Below are positions 1-8,886 of a stretch of DNA of 64,000 nucleotides, in pieces; the first letter of the stretch is position 1; each line of letters opens with the position of its first letter. The translations under genes were made by a program, and so were the position numbers. The notes beneath the pieces are model-generated. The model was not told where the DNA came from. It searched no databases and was given only the letters and a program-made list of their open reading frames with translations. The stretch is from Acidobacteriota bacterium (GTDB taxonomy: Bacteria; Acidobacteriota; Blastocatellia; Pyrinomonadales; Pyrinomonadaceae), in the NCBI GenBank assembly GCA_016718135.1, contig JADKEF010000008.1:1-64000 (forward strand), given 5' to 3'.

Positions 1-3000
1 GAAAATGTTGCTGTTAGCGGTTTGATGTTTCCAATGTCTCTGGAGTGGCACTCGAGAACGAACTTAGGAATATCGATGACCTTGCAATCGCCGGAGAATC
101 GATTGGTTCACCGCTAGATCACCCGACAGAGAGACACTACCAAAACCTTTTATCCGGACACTCCCTTGATGAGATTGAACTGGGTCGGAAAAGCAAATTA
201 TCCGGAATTGAAGACCTTCTTCTTGATGCAAAAAACTAGAGGAAATATTGGGCTTGAGGAAAAAAATGAGGTCATTCTCGGACATCGAGGTGGCTTCCAG
301 CTTTGCGACTACCTTTAGCCCGCTCACTTTGAGGCCTCCAGAGTTTTCCACAGGCGGCCTGGAACTCGGCTCCGCCGGAGGCCACGTATTTAATCGAACT
401 CGGCCGGGATACAGCGAGATTGCGAAGACGAGTTGAAGAACATTTTGAGGGTAAAGTTTTTGAAAGTGATCCAGTAGAGCAAATTGAGTACATAGAGGCG
501 AAATTAGACCCAGGTTACAAGAAATACATCGCTATTTTTGATAGTAGATATAGACTGCAATTAAGAAACGCTGGTTGTCTTTGCGGTTAGATTCTTTTTC
601 GGGATCTCTGCTTGAACAAGCATCTGAAATGCGTCTCGTCTCTGAGTATCTGGGAAAGCGAAACTCGCTTGAATCACAAAATCTCTTAGCCTCGCAGCTT
701 TTCGGCCCTCTCTGGAATGGCGAAACTTCGCAGTGGGACCAGCTTGAACTCTATGTTGCTTGGGTGCTGGAGTTCAGAGAAATTTATGTTCAAAAAGGGC
801 TTAGCGAGCGGGCGATTACCACGGCTATCAATGCAAATCCAGATGTTGGTTTTGTCCAGACAATTAGGCAGGATTCGATCCAAATCCGCGAAGCCTTGCA
901 AAGGCTCGCATATTTGGTGGGCTGGAGTGAAGAGTACATCGTTGATTGGGACTTGCCGCTGATTCAGCAGCGTGTAGGTCAAATTATTCAAAATCTTTCC
1001 TTGGCACAGCGATGGGCTGCATTTGAGTCAACAAGGCAAAAGGTCGCGGGAGGGTTTGGAAAGGAAATCCTAAATTGGATCTGGAGCGGGCAAACCAGTT
1101 TAAGGGAGTTGTCGTCGACCTTTCAGCGAGCTTTCTACCAAAAGTGGCTTTCTCTTGTCTTAGAAGACAGAATTGTTCTCAAAGAATTCCATTCAGTTGG
1201 CCATGAACAGCGGGTCAAAGAATTCCAGGATTTGGATGCGAAAATTTTGCGACAAAACCAGTCAAACCTTAGCGGCTTCTTGCGGGCGAAATTACAGACG
1301 TCTCTGAGAACTAATGAGATTCAAACTCAGATGTTGGAACTCAGGTCACAGTTAAATCGACAGCGCGGAATCTGGCCTTTGCGCCTTTTGATGCGAAAGT
1401 GCTTTGATGTCATCAGGGCGGCAAAACCGTGCTTATGATGAGCCCTCAAACTGTCGCTCAACTCCTGATGCCGATCGCTCTCAATTCGACTTGATATTGT
1501 TCGACGAGACTTCGCAAGTTCCCCACAGAAGGACTTGGTTGGAGCGGTGATACGCGGAAAGCAACTTGTGGTTATTGGTGACCCGAAGCAACTTCCGCCT
1601 GCAAATTTCTTCGCTGTTGCAAACGGCCAGGTGAATTTTGATCGGGACGAAGATGGAGAACCTATATATCAAGAATCGGAAAGTATTTTGGAAGAAGTTC
1701 AGAACAGCGGCGTTCCAAGTTCGCGTCTTAAATGGCATTATCGTAGTGCTAACGAGTCACTTATAACCTTTTCAAACGTTAGTTTTACGATGCAGACCTT
1801 ACATTTCCCAGTAACAGAAAACGGACGCGATCGGTCTAGCCCATCGTAATTGAATTTGTATCGATGGCGTTTATGAGGGTAAAGGTTTGAATGCGATTGA
1901 GGTTAGGCAGTTGCGGATTCAGTTGTAGGCCTTCAAAATGAATCGAACGATTCTCTCAAAGTGGGCTTTAACTTGCTCCAACAGATTGCTATCCAGGACG
2001 AGCTTGAGGTGCGGCACCGAAATGACAAAGCCTTGCTTTAGCCATTTTTGATCGGACTCGTCCAGACCCTTTTTCGTCAAAAACTTGGAAAACATTCAGG
2101 GAGATGAGCGGGATGTGATATTCCTAAGCGTTACATATGCAAAAGCTCATGATGGCCGGCTTCGATATAATTTTGGCCCGCTCAACAGTGAGAACGGTTG
2201 GCGCCGAATGAATGTATTAACAACCCGTGCCAGAAAATCCATGCGCGTCTTCTCTTCCATTCGCGCCGAAGATATCCGATTGGAGGGTACCACATCTAAA
2301 TGAGCCAAATTGTTGCGTGATTTTCTTCGGTACGCTGAGCACCGGCTTCTCGACAGTCCTACAGTTTCAAGCGACTTCGGAGACTGACTCACCTTTTGAG
2401 TAAAGAAGTCTACCAGGAACTCACGCGCCGAAGGTCTAAATCTAGAACCCCAGGTTGGTGTTTCCGGTTATAGGATTGACTTTGGGGTTTACGATAATTT
2501 AGCGTCAGATCGATTTGTTTGTGGGATCGAATGTGACGGGGTAGCTTACCATTCTTCCGAAACTGCTAGGGACAGGGATCGCTTACGCCAGCAGGTTTTA
2601 GAGGATCGGGGGTGGGAAATTCACCGGCTTTGGTCCACCGATTGGTTTAAGGATCGCAACGGCCAAATCGAGCGCTTAATTGAATTAGTGGAAAAGTCAC
2701 GCATGAGGGCACGGACCAGTTTCGAGCGAGGGCCTTCATTGGACACGGGGCGTGATGGTGATACTGATGATTCAAACGGAGGCGACGGATTACCGGATAA
2801 CGAGAGTATCGTCCAAGCTCAGTTTCAAGGACCAAGGCGTTTCAAACTCGGTCATCGTTGGCTATCAAGTTGCATCCTTAACAGCTCCGTATCATTACCA
2901 CGGCTTTCATGGAGCCGATCATGAAGAATTGGAACAAATGCTGATCCAACTGCTCGAATGCGAGGCACCGCTGCACATAAACGATGTATGCTCACGTATC

Positions 3001-3387
3001 GCTGCGGCCTTCGATCAGCGGGCTGGAAGCCGCATTTCACGTCGCATTCATGCAGTAGTGCATTCGTTAACTCTTAAAGGGGTGGTTGAGCAGCGCTCGG
3101 ATTTTGTCTATCAAACCAGTGCGGTAATAAAGTCCGAGTCATCCTGGAACTGGAATTCCGGTAGATAGGGTTGCGCCTGAGGAGATTAGCGAGGCTGTTT
3201 TACTAGTACTGGCAAGCGGACATTGCTTTAACCGCTCGGTCCTCGTTAATAACGTTCGTTCGGTTTTCGGCTTTGATCGAACAGGAACTACAAGGTTGGA
3301 AAGCCAGTCAGAAAAAGGAGCATTGAACTACTGCTACAGGCAGAGAAAATCGGCGAAGGAAGTGTGGGTATTGGCCTGCGGGATTAA
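1..3387 (+). pseudogene. Frame-broken DUF4011/DUF3320-type superfamily 1 helicase with Vsr-like nuclease domain
   Basis: Pieces of one long protein lie in order in shifting frames. A coiled segment (575-1438) ends in RAAKPCL and continues after a shift as MMSPQTVAQLL, then LILFDETSQVP (Walker B/motif II, about 1475-1500), GDPKQLPP (motif III, about 1577), WHYRS (about 1735), NIQGDERDVIFLS (about 2090) and RMNVLTTRARKSM (motif VI). A Vsr/MTES_1575-like nuclease block follows (GYRIDFGVYD, GIECDGVAYHSS, WEIHRLWSTDWF, 2465-2650), then a DUF3320-like tail (about 2840-3387). About ten one-base shifts and in-frame stops interrupt it, far more than elsewhere. The Walker A half lies before the window. 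The first 380 bases show only a 64-codon open frame (45-239) that I cannot place. The family is common in phage-defence islands. Either a decayed gene or a badly sequenced contig end. Confidence 0.8.
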
Positions 3388-3419
3388 TCACGTAATATTG
3401 GCTAGAAGGAGAATTTTTG

Positions 3420-3659
3420 ATGGACGAAAGGGTAACAGAGCAGATCTTGCTGAAACTCGATGAAATCTCGGATGTTTTGCGTGATATATCTGGCAAGTTG
3501 GACAATGTCGACGGGGTGTATGGCCTAGACGAAATAGCGAACAGAATCGACGAGGCTGTGGATAAAGTGGTTGGTCCGACGGCCTACGATTTGACCGACA
3601 TTCATAACGACTTAACCTCGATTGACTCGTCCCTTTTTGATCTTAGTTTGAAGGATTAA
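3420..3659 (+). CDS. Small acidic helical protein, unknown function
   Basis: A 79-residue protein starting at the ATG preceded by AAGGAG eight bases upstream; a TTG one codon earlier is less likely. The sequence is acidic and predicted helical (ILLKLDEISDVLRDISGKL), with heptad-like spacing of Leu/Ile that suggests a coiled coil or small helical bundle. No family recognised. It follows the broken helicase-nuclease by about 30 bases, so it may once have been an accessory gene of that locus, or an independent cargo gene. Confidence 0.6.
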   Translation: MDERVTEQILLKLDEISDVLRDISGKLDNVDGVYGLDEIANRIDEAVDKVVGPTAYDLTDIHNDLTSIDSSLFDLSLKD

Positions 3660-3674
3660 ATCTGAGATTTGTTA

Positions 3675-3704
3675 TTGCCCCTCTATTATAACTCTCGTTA
3701 TAAT
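3675..3704 (+). promoter_or_regulatory. Upstream duplicate of the toxin-antitoxin promoter/operator
   Basis: TTGCCC, 18 bases, then TATAAT at 3699-3704. Two 8-base units, ATTATAAC and GTTATAAT, flank a TCTC spacer and overlap the -10 box, as in the functional copy 150 bases downstream. The -35 box is weaker than in the second copy. Confidence 0.6.
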
Positions 3705-3777
3705 CACCAAGTATGGTGACCAAGCTAAAGATCACGACGGTGGGGAATTCGGTGGGGGTTGTTTTGCCGCGGGAGAG
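3675..3777 (+). repeat. Direct repeat, copy 1 (promoter plus antitoxin 5' end)
   Basis: Nearly identical to 3825-3927 at an offset of exactly 150 bases, covering promoter, operator and the first 22 codons of the antitoxin. Differences are a handful of substitutions. It looks like a partial tandem duplication. Confidence 0.85.
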
Positions 3778-3784
3778 CCGGTAG
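3713..3784 (+). pseudogene. Truncated duplicate of the AbrB/MazE-type antitoxin
   Basis: Opens with MVTKLKITTVGNSVGVVLPRE, matching the intact antitoxin at 3863 almost residue for residue, then leaves homology and stops after 23 codons. It keeps the same promoter arrangement and the same 8-base spacing to its ATG, so it could be transcribed. The peptide covers only the start of the swapped-hairpin DNA-binding fold and is unlikely to fold alone. Confidence 0.75.
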
Positions 3785-3824
3785 TCAGTAGGAAAGCCGC
3801 GCGAGCGTTCGCGGGCCATTTTTC

Positions 3825-3854
3825 TTGACCCTTCGTTATAACTCCCGTTATAAT
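3825..3854 (+). promoter_or_regulatory. Promoter/operator of the AbrB-Doc pair; predicts a leaderless mRNA
   Basis: TTGACC (3825-3830), 18 bases, TATAAT (3849-3854). GTTATAAC and GTTATAAT (3835-3842 and 3847-3854) are spaced by TCCC. Each 8-mer is itself (near-)palindromic, so the pair is both a direct and an inverted repeat, and the second unit contains the -10 box: a good candidate autoregulatory site. Only eight bases separate the -10 box from the ATG at 3863, so transcription should begin at or next to the start codon. Confidence 0.7.
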
Positions 3855-3927
3855 CTCCAAGTATGGTGAATAAGCTAAAGATCACGACGGTGGGGAATTC
3901 GGTGGGGGTTGTTTTGCCGCGTGAGAT
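3825..3927 (+). repeat. Direct repeat, copy 2
   Basis: Partner of 3675-3777. This copy leads into the full-length antitoxin. Confidence 0.85.
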
Positions 3928-4090
3928 CCTTGAACGGCTTCGGGTTGGGAAAGGGGATTCGCTGTTTGTGACGGAGACGCCGGACGGTGTGGAGCTGCGG
4001 GCATTTGACGACGAATTCGCCGAGGACATGGCGATCGCGGAGCGTGTTATGCGCGAGAATCGCGATCTGCTGCGGAAGTTGGCCGAATGA
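3863..4090 (+). CDS. AbrB/MazE-family antitoxin
   Basis: A 75-residue protein. Residues 1-50 form the SpoVT/AbrB/MazE DNA-binding fold (KITTVGNSVGVVLPREIL, then KGDSLFVTETPDGVELR). The C-terminal third is a charged helix (ERVMRENRDLLRKLAE) that would wrap the toxin. It overlaps the Doc gene by four bases (ATGA), the usual antitoxin-first coupling. The role follows from the family: neutralise the toxin and repress the shared promoter. It has almost no leader and no ribosome-binding site, consistent with leaderless translation. Confidence 0.85.
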   Translation: MVNKLKITTVGNSVGVVLPREILERLRVGKGDSLFVTETPDGVELRAFDDEFAEDMAIAERVMRENRDLLRKLAE

Positions 4091-4467
4091 TCCGCTGGCT
4101 GCTCATTGACCGTGTGTTGGCGATACACAGCCGCCAGATCGCCGAACATGGCGGCGGGGACGGCGTGCGCGATGTTGGTTTGCTCGAATCGGCTTTGGCA
4201 CGGCCTGAGAATGTCGCCGATTACGAACCCGCAGCGGATATCGCCAGCCTCGCCGCAGCCTACGCCTTTGGCATTGTAAAGAATCATCCCTTCATCGACG
4301 GAAACAAGCGCACCGGCTATGTTGTGATGGAGACATTCCTCATCAAAAACGGATACACTCTTAACGCAACGCCCGCCGATAAATACACCACCTTTCTCCA
4401 ACTAGCCGAAGGCTCGCTCTCGGAAGAAGAGTTGGCGAGCTGGCTCAGATCAGTTATTAGTGAATAG
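4087..4467 (+). CDS. doc: Doc-type toxin (death-on-curing, Fic fold)
   Basis: A 126-residue protein with the Doc signature HPFIDGNKRTG (residues 67-77). The Lys where Fic AMP-transferases have Gly/Asn places it with Doc toxins, known to phosphorylate elongation factor Tu and block translation. The upstream segment GVRDVGLLESALARP is also typical. It is coupled to the antitoxin by an ATGA overlap. AbrB-type antitoxins paired with Doc are less common than Phd. All signature residues are present, so it is probably active. Confidence 0.88.
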   Translation: MIRWLLIDRVLAIHSRQIAEHGGGDGVRDVGLLESALARPENVADYEPAADIASLAAAYAFGIVKNHPFIDGNKRTGYVVMETFLIKNGYTLNATPADKYTTFLQLAEGSLSEEELASWLRSVISE

Positions 4468-4490
4468 CGAATAGTGAACAGTGCCGGAGA

Positions 4491-5707
4491 TTATTCGCTG
4501 TTGAGATACCTTCCGTAACTTCCGTCCATAAAACCTTCGACGATCGCTTCTTTTGCGCTGAGGCGGGCGATCTTTTTTATTTCGCGGTGGTGGGCGCGGT
4601 CTTGTTCGTAGGCTTCGCGTTGGTAGTCGCGGAGGTGGTCGGATTCGGACGAAGGGCCGAGGAAGGTGAAAGAGAATGGTGAATTGTGAATGGTAAATGG
4701 TGAATTTTCAGAACTATTTTCTATTCTCAATTTTCCATTTTCAATTGCCGCGAGGCTGTACGTCAGGACGTCCGCGTCCGGGGCGATCGGGGTGGAGCGG
4801 GAGGCTAGGTGTTTGATGTAGCGGTATTCGGGGCCGAAGGTGCTGGTGCCCAAGGCGAAGACGGTGTCGGCGATCTCGATGATGGAGCGGTGGGCGGAGA
4901 GGTCGCGGAGCGACAGTGGAGAGTTGAGAGTGGAGAGTGGAGAGTGAAGACTCGGACGCTTGCGGCGGCGGGTTTCGTTGGAGTTGGCTAGGACTAGGAT
5001 GGAGAGGCCTTGGCGGGCGGCTTGGTGTTTTAGGTTTTTTAGCATGCTGGTGGCGCCGGCGGAGCTGGCCATGTTGCGTGGGAGGTGGTTGAGGCTGTCG
5101 ATGATGACGATCTTGGCTTCGGACTGTTCGATGGCGGTTTGGATCGAGTGTTCGAGGAATTTGTTGACGTTGCCGCGAAAGGCAACGGGGACGCGGCCGT
5201 CCCACTGGAGCGCGGCTCGTTTGAATTTGAACCGCGTTCGACGCGCACGCTGGCCCGGGAAAGCGGGCGGTTGGGTGTAGCGTTCGGTGAATTGTTGTTC
5301 GGAGAGCTCGAAATCGATGAGAAGCACCGGAGGGGCTAGTGATGAGTGGTGAGTGGTGAGTGATGAGTCATCAGGAGGTGAAGAGGCGGTTAAGAGTGTC
5401 CGCGTTCCGCGGGCTAGGTCTTCGGCGAGTTGGACGGCGAGGAGGCTTTTGCCGCTCGATTTGGGGCCGAACAGGATGGCGACTTCGCCTTCGCGCCAGA
5501 GCGGGCCGAAGAGCTCGCGGCGGGGCGTTGTTGGCTGGGCCGTGTGATCCAATGGCTCGCCGGGCGAACCTCGAGCATTGATTCGTTATACGAAAGGCTG
5601 ATCGCGAGATCCTTTGCGTACTGCTCGCGAGCCTTTTCGCGGACCTTTTCCCAAGCATCTTTCGGCTCCCACCCAACCGACGACGCATATCTGCCGAGGT
5701 CTTCCAT
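4491..5707 (-). CDS. RepA-like AAA_25 ATPase (one frameshift)
   Basis: The start is MEDLGRYASSVGWEPKDAW at 5707, reading to SHWITRPSQQRP. The continuation RRELFGPLWREGEVAILFG lies one frame away and runs to 4491. One extra C in the C4 run at 5522-5525 (G4 on this display strand) would join them. The N-terminal stretch KDLAISLSYNESMLEVRPA and the following RecA-like core are typical of AAA_25 proteins related to plasmid helicase RepA. Walker A is GPKSSGKS and Walker B KIVIIDSLN. Three low-complexity blocks sit in frame (see repeats). Next to a toxin-antitoxin pair and a broken defence gene, it fits a mobile or plasmid-derived region. Confidence 0.75.
4668..4745. repeat. Low-complexity word repeat, in frame inside the AAA_25 gene
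   Basis: Repeated words related to GTGAATGGTAAATG on the left and ATTTTCCATTTTCAATT on the right form a loose hairpin. In the gene it encodes NGKLRIENSSENSPFTIHNS, clearly foreign to the ATPase fold. Confidence 0.7.
4914..4946. repeat. Low-complexity word repeat, in frame
   Basis: Repeats of GAGAGTG/GAGAGTT; encodes LHSPLSTLNSPLSL in the AAA_25 protein. Confidence 0.65.
5332..5376. repeat. Low-complexity word repeat, in frame
   Basis: Repeats of GATGAGTGGTGAGTGGTGA; encodes DDSSLTTHHSSLAP. Related words occur in frame at 20390-20424. Confidence 0.65.
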
Positions 5708-5775
5708 ACGTTGTATGAAGCATAACGACTGTTGCGACGATTGTCAAGTGTTTTATGTGTGAAACGTAAAAATGC

Positions 5776-5808
5776 GAAAAGACGGCGTTGAGCAATACAA
5801 CGCCGTCT
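5776..5808 (-). terminator. Rho-independent terminator
   Basis: Perfect 10-bp stem (GACGGCGTTG/CAACGCCGTC) with a 7-base loop, followed on the minus strand by TTTT. It lies just past the stop of the small membrane protein gene at 5831. Confidence 0.8.
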
Positions 5809-5830
5809 CGATTTAATGCTTATTGGATGA

Positions 5831-6061
5831 CTATCTCGCCGGAGCCGCGGGTGCTGCCGGAGCGGCGGCCGGGGCGGAGACTTCGACATTGATCTTTTGC
5901 GCGGCGGGTGCCGTAAGCTTTTTCAGCGCACCACTGTAATACAACGCACCGACGATCATTCCAACGATAATTATAAAGGCAAGTGCCCAGATGGCGTTCG
6001 AGCCCGTGCCGCCGCCACCGTCACCAACCACAACTTCTTTTTCGACCACAATTTTATCCAT
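5831..6061 (-). CDS. Small single-span membrane protein
   Basis: A 76-residue protein: charged and Gly-rich start (MDKIVVEKEVVVGDGGGG), one membrane helix at about residues 24-45 (IWALAFIIIVGMIVGALYY), then an Ala/Pro-rich tail (APAAAPAAPAAPAR). The ATG is preceded by AGGAGGA at good spacing and the gene ends in a strong terminator, so it is probably expressed. No family recognised. Confidence 0.7.
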   Translation of the reverse strand: MDKIVVEKEVVVGDGGGGTGSNAIWALAFIIIVGMIVGALYYSGALKKLTAPAAQKINVEVSAPAAAPAAPAAPAR

Positions 6062-6223
6062 AGATATTTAAATCCTCCTGTCTAAGATGATAGCGATGTT
6101 GTGAACTCGGTTATGTCGCACTGCATACAATGGAATGATTGATAGAAGTAGTTGCATCTGTTGCACGATTGACCGCAGGTGCAAGTCGGGTTATTATCGT
6201 TCCGTCCGCACATTTCCAAACCG

Positions 6224-7096
6224 ATGAGAAAGTCGCTTGAGATCGAGATCCCAGAGAATTTTAGCTTTCGGGCGACGGTTTATAGTCACGGCTGGTCGGA
6301 GCTTGCGCCGTTTGCACTTGACGAAGAGAACTGGCGTTTGAGCTATGTGTTTTCGGACGGGAAACGGTCGGTGCCGGGAGTCGTCTTTGAGGAAAGCGGT
6401 CGTTTGCGGGTCGAATTGGCAAATGGCTCGATCAAGGATGAGAAGATTCTCGCGGATGTACGGCATTCGCTGCGATTGGACGATGATCTGGATGAATTTT
6501 ACGCATCGATTGCGGCGGATGAGCAGATGGCGTGGATGGCTCATTATCGCGCCGGGCGTTTGGTGCGTTCGCCTACGGTTTGGGAAGACCTCGTGAAGAC
6601 GATGTGTACTACGAACTGTTCGTGGGGACTGACGAAGAGTATGGTGCGGAATCTGGTCGACAAAGTGGGCACCAAGCAGGCCTTTCCGACTGCCGAGGCG
6701 ATGGCGAGTATGGACGAGGCGTTTTATCGCGAGGAGATCAGGGCGGGTTATCGCTCGCCTTATTTCGTTGAATTGGCACAGAAAGTGGCTTCGGGCGAGC
6801 TCGATCCGCAGTCGTGGCTTGCGACCGATCTGCCGACTTTGGACCTGAAGAAAGAGATGAAGAAAGTGAAGGGCGTGGGCGATTATGCGGCTGAGAATCT
6901 CCTTAAATTAGTTGGGCGGTATGATGGTTTGGCTCTCGATTCGTTTCTCAGAGGGCAGTTTTATAAGACTCATAACAAAGAGAAAGTCTGCCCGGACAAA
7001 AAGATCGAGCGGCATTATAAAAAGTACGGCCAGTGGCGTGGGCTTGTTATCTGGTGCGATATGACGGAGCGTTGGATAGGGAAGACCACGCTGTAA
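6224..7096 (+). CDS. HhH-GPD superfamily DNA glycosylase
   Basis: A base-excision repair glycosylase of the AlkA/OGG1-like HhH-GPD superfamily. The N-terminal ~90 residues form a substrate-proximal beta domain (FSFRATVYSHGWSELAPF). The helical core follows, with the helix-hairpin-helix VKGVGDYAAENLLKL and the catalytic-aspartate region LALDSFLR. The C-terminus (KKYGQWRGLVIWCDMTERW) matches the 'GqwRGL' end of this group. The ATG at 6224 (MRKSLEIEIPENF) is preferred over an in-frame start 15 codons upstream. Substrate unknown: alkylated or oxidised purine is the family expectation. Confidence 0.85.
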   Translation: MRKSLEIEIPENFSFRATVYSHGWSELAPFALDEENWRLSYVFSDGKRSVPGVVFEESGRLRVELANGSIKDEKILADVRHSLRLDDDLDEFYASIAADEQMAWMAHYRAGRLVRSPTVWEDLVKTMCTTNCSWGLTKSMVRNLVDKVGTKQAFPTAEAMASMDEAFYREEIRAGYRSPYFVELAQKVASGELDPQSWLATDLPTLDLKKEMKKVKGVGDYAAENLLKLVGRYDGLALDSFLRGQFYKTHNKEKVCPDKKIERHYKKYGQWRGLVIWCDMTERWIGKTTL

Positions 7097-7147
7097 ACTC
7101 ACGATTGTTACAACTAAGAACATTCGCCGCGCGTCAAACGTAAACAT

Positions 7148-7182
7148 AGGCAGACTTCGGTTGACGGGGCTGCCTTTACTTT
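7148..7182 (+). terminator. Weak terminator-like hairpin
   Basis: AGGCAG/CTGCCT stem with a 16-base loop followed by TTACTTT, between the glycosylase and the kinase. Weak loop geometry. Confidence 0.35.
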
Positions 7183-7221
7183 ATTAAGGTTTTGTCCGTT
7201 TTGTAGTATATTGGTACGAAA

Positions 7222-8886
7222 ATGATCCAGGCAGGCACCACATTACAGCAGCGATATAAGATCGACAAACAGATCGGCCAGGGCGGTATGGGTGCGGTCT
7301 ATGTTGCTACGGATGTGCGCTTTGGGAGCACGGTGGCGATCAAAGAGACGCTTTGCATGGATGATAATTTCCGCAAAGCGATCGAACGTGAAGCTCGCCT
7401 GCTCAATAGCCTGAAGCACACCGCTCTGCCGCGTGTGAGCGATCATTTTGAGGAAAGCGACGGGATGTTTCTTGTGATGGAGTACATTCCAGGCGACGAT
7501 ATTGCAGCGATGCTCGAGGGACGCAGCGAGCCTTTTGCGGTCGATCAGGTGCTAAAATGGGCCGATCAATTGCTCGACGCGCTCGACTATCTGCACACGC
7601 AGGAAATGCCTGTGATCCACCGCGACATCAAGCCGCAAAATTTGAAATTGAACTCCCGCGGCGAGATGATCTTGCTCGATTTCGGGCTTGCAAAAGGGAA
7701 TCCGAGCGATGTTAGCCATCAGACGGCGGCCAAAAGTATTTTTGGATACTCGCGAAATTACGCATCTTTGGAACAGATACAGGGAACCGGAACGGATCCG
7801 CGCAGTGATCTGTATTCGCTTGCGGCCACGCTTTACCACTTGATAACGAATGTCGCTCCTGAGGATGCCTTGACGCGTGCGATGAGCGTGCTGAGCCAGA
7901 AGGGCGATCCGCTTGTTCCGGCAAGTCAGATAAACCCGCTCGTGCCGATCGGTGTCGCAGGCGTGTTGCAAAAGGCACTCGATCTCAACGCAAGCGAACG
8001 CCCGTCGTCGGCGGAAGAGATGCGTCAGATGTTTCGCCATAGCGAGGAATACGGATATTTGGCTGACAGCGTTGCGGCGGCACAATTACCGACGCAGGCA
8101 CAGGTGTTTGCTCAGCCGACACGGCTGATGTCGGACGCCACGCGCGCCGACGCTACCCATCAGGGTAATGTGATGACCGAGGTGATGCCGGCTCAGATCT
8201 CGCAGCCGACATCGGTGCGCTCGCCTGATACGATACCTCCGGCGAAGACGCGCGGCAGCGGTTTTGCCATGGCGGCGGGTGCGTTGTCCGTTCTCCTTAT
8301 AGGAGTGGCGATAGCCGGTGGGGTCTATTTGGTCGATCCGTCGATGTTTAGCTCGTCTGTTCCGAAGAAGTTGGAGCCGGCCGCGAATGCACCGGTAGCT
8401 GTGACATCCGAATCGAATGCAAACGGCGAGGTGCAGAAAGCCGAGGCACAAGCGAGTGCGAGCACCAGTTCGCCGAATATCGCGACCGTTGACGTCGCTC
8501 CGTCGAACAATGATCGGCAAAAGGAGACTGCGAAAACGTCAAAACCTGACGAAACCAACCAGACAACCAGGGTCGATCTCGGCGACGATATGGTGGTTGA
8601 GATGGACAACCTTGACGACCCGAAGAATGTTGTGATCACAACAAAGAATCCGGACGGCAGCGTCAAAACCCTCAGGGTTACGCCGCCCGTGCCACCACCG
8701 GGGCGCGTCCCTCCGCCGGGTGGTTTTGATCCGTTTCCACGCGATTTTGACCCCGGCAGTCTGACTCCGGCCCAGCGGCGCAAGTTCCAGCAGATGATGC
8801 GCAATCGTCAGATACAGCAACAGCAGCAAATGCAGAAGCTGCCGCCAACCATGCGGCCGCAGGGCCAGCCGACCCCGCCGCGATGA
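7222..8886 (+). CDS. PknB-type Ser/Thr protein kinase, membrane-anchored
   Basis: A 554-residue protein. The N-terminal Hanks-type kinase has a Gly-rich loop (IGQGGMGAVY, 18-27), Lys41 in VAIKE, the catalytic HRDIKPQN (133-140), DFG (153-155) and a SDLYSLAATLYHL helix. The kinase ends near residue 275. A low-complexity linker leads to one membrane helix (about 348-370). The exterior part is Ser/Thr/Pro-rich and ends in a Gln/Pro-rich tail (QQQQQMQKLPP). All catalytic residues are present. No PASTA repeats are visible, so the ligand-sensing part is unlike the cell-wall PknB kinases. It ends back-to-back with plsC, with no gap. Confidence 0.93.
   Translation: MIQAGTTLQQRYKIDKQIGQGGMGAVYVATDVRFGSTVAIKETLCMDDNFRKAIEREARLLNSLKHTALPRVSDHFEESDGMFLVMEYIPGDDIAAMLEGRSEPFAVDQVLKWADQLLDALDYLHTQEMPVIHRDIKPQNLKLNSRGEMILLDFGLAKGNPSDVSHQTAAKSIFGYSRNYASLEQIQGTGTDPRSDLYSLAATLYHLITNVAPEDALTRAMSVLSQKGDPLVPASQINPLVPIGVAGVLQKALDLNASERPSSAEEMRQMFRHSEEYGYLADSVAAAQLPTQAQVFAQPTRLMSDATRADATHQGNVMTEVMPAQISQPTSVRSPDTIPPAKTRGSGFAMAAGALSVLLIGVAIAGGVYLVDPSMFSSSVPKKLEPAANAPVAVTSESNANGEVQKAEAQASASTSSPNIATVDVAPSNNDRQKETAKTSKPDETNQTTRVDLGDDMVVEMDNLDDPKNVVITTKNPDGSVKTLRVTPPVPPPGRVPPPGGFDPFPRDFDPGSLTPAQRRKFQQMMRNRQIQQQQQMQKLPPTMRPQGQPTPPR

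Noticed and set aside
575..2303. Several separate genes in the first 3.4 kb
   Set aside because: Their products are consecutive pieces of one helicase-nuclease family, so they are given as one broken gene.
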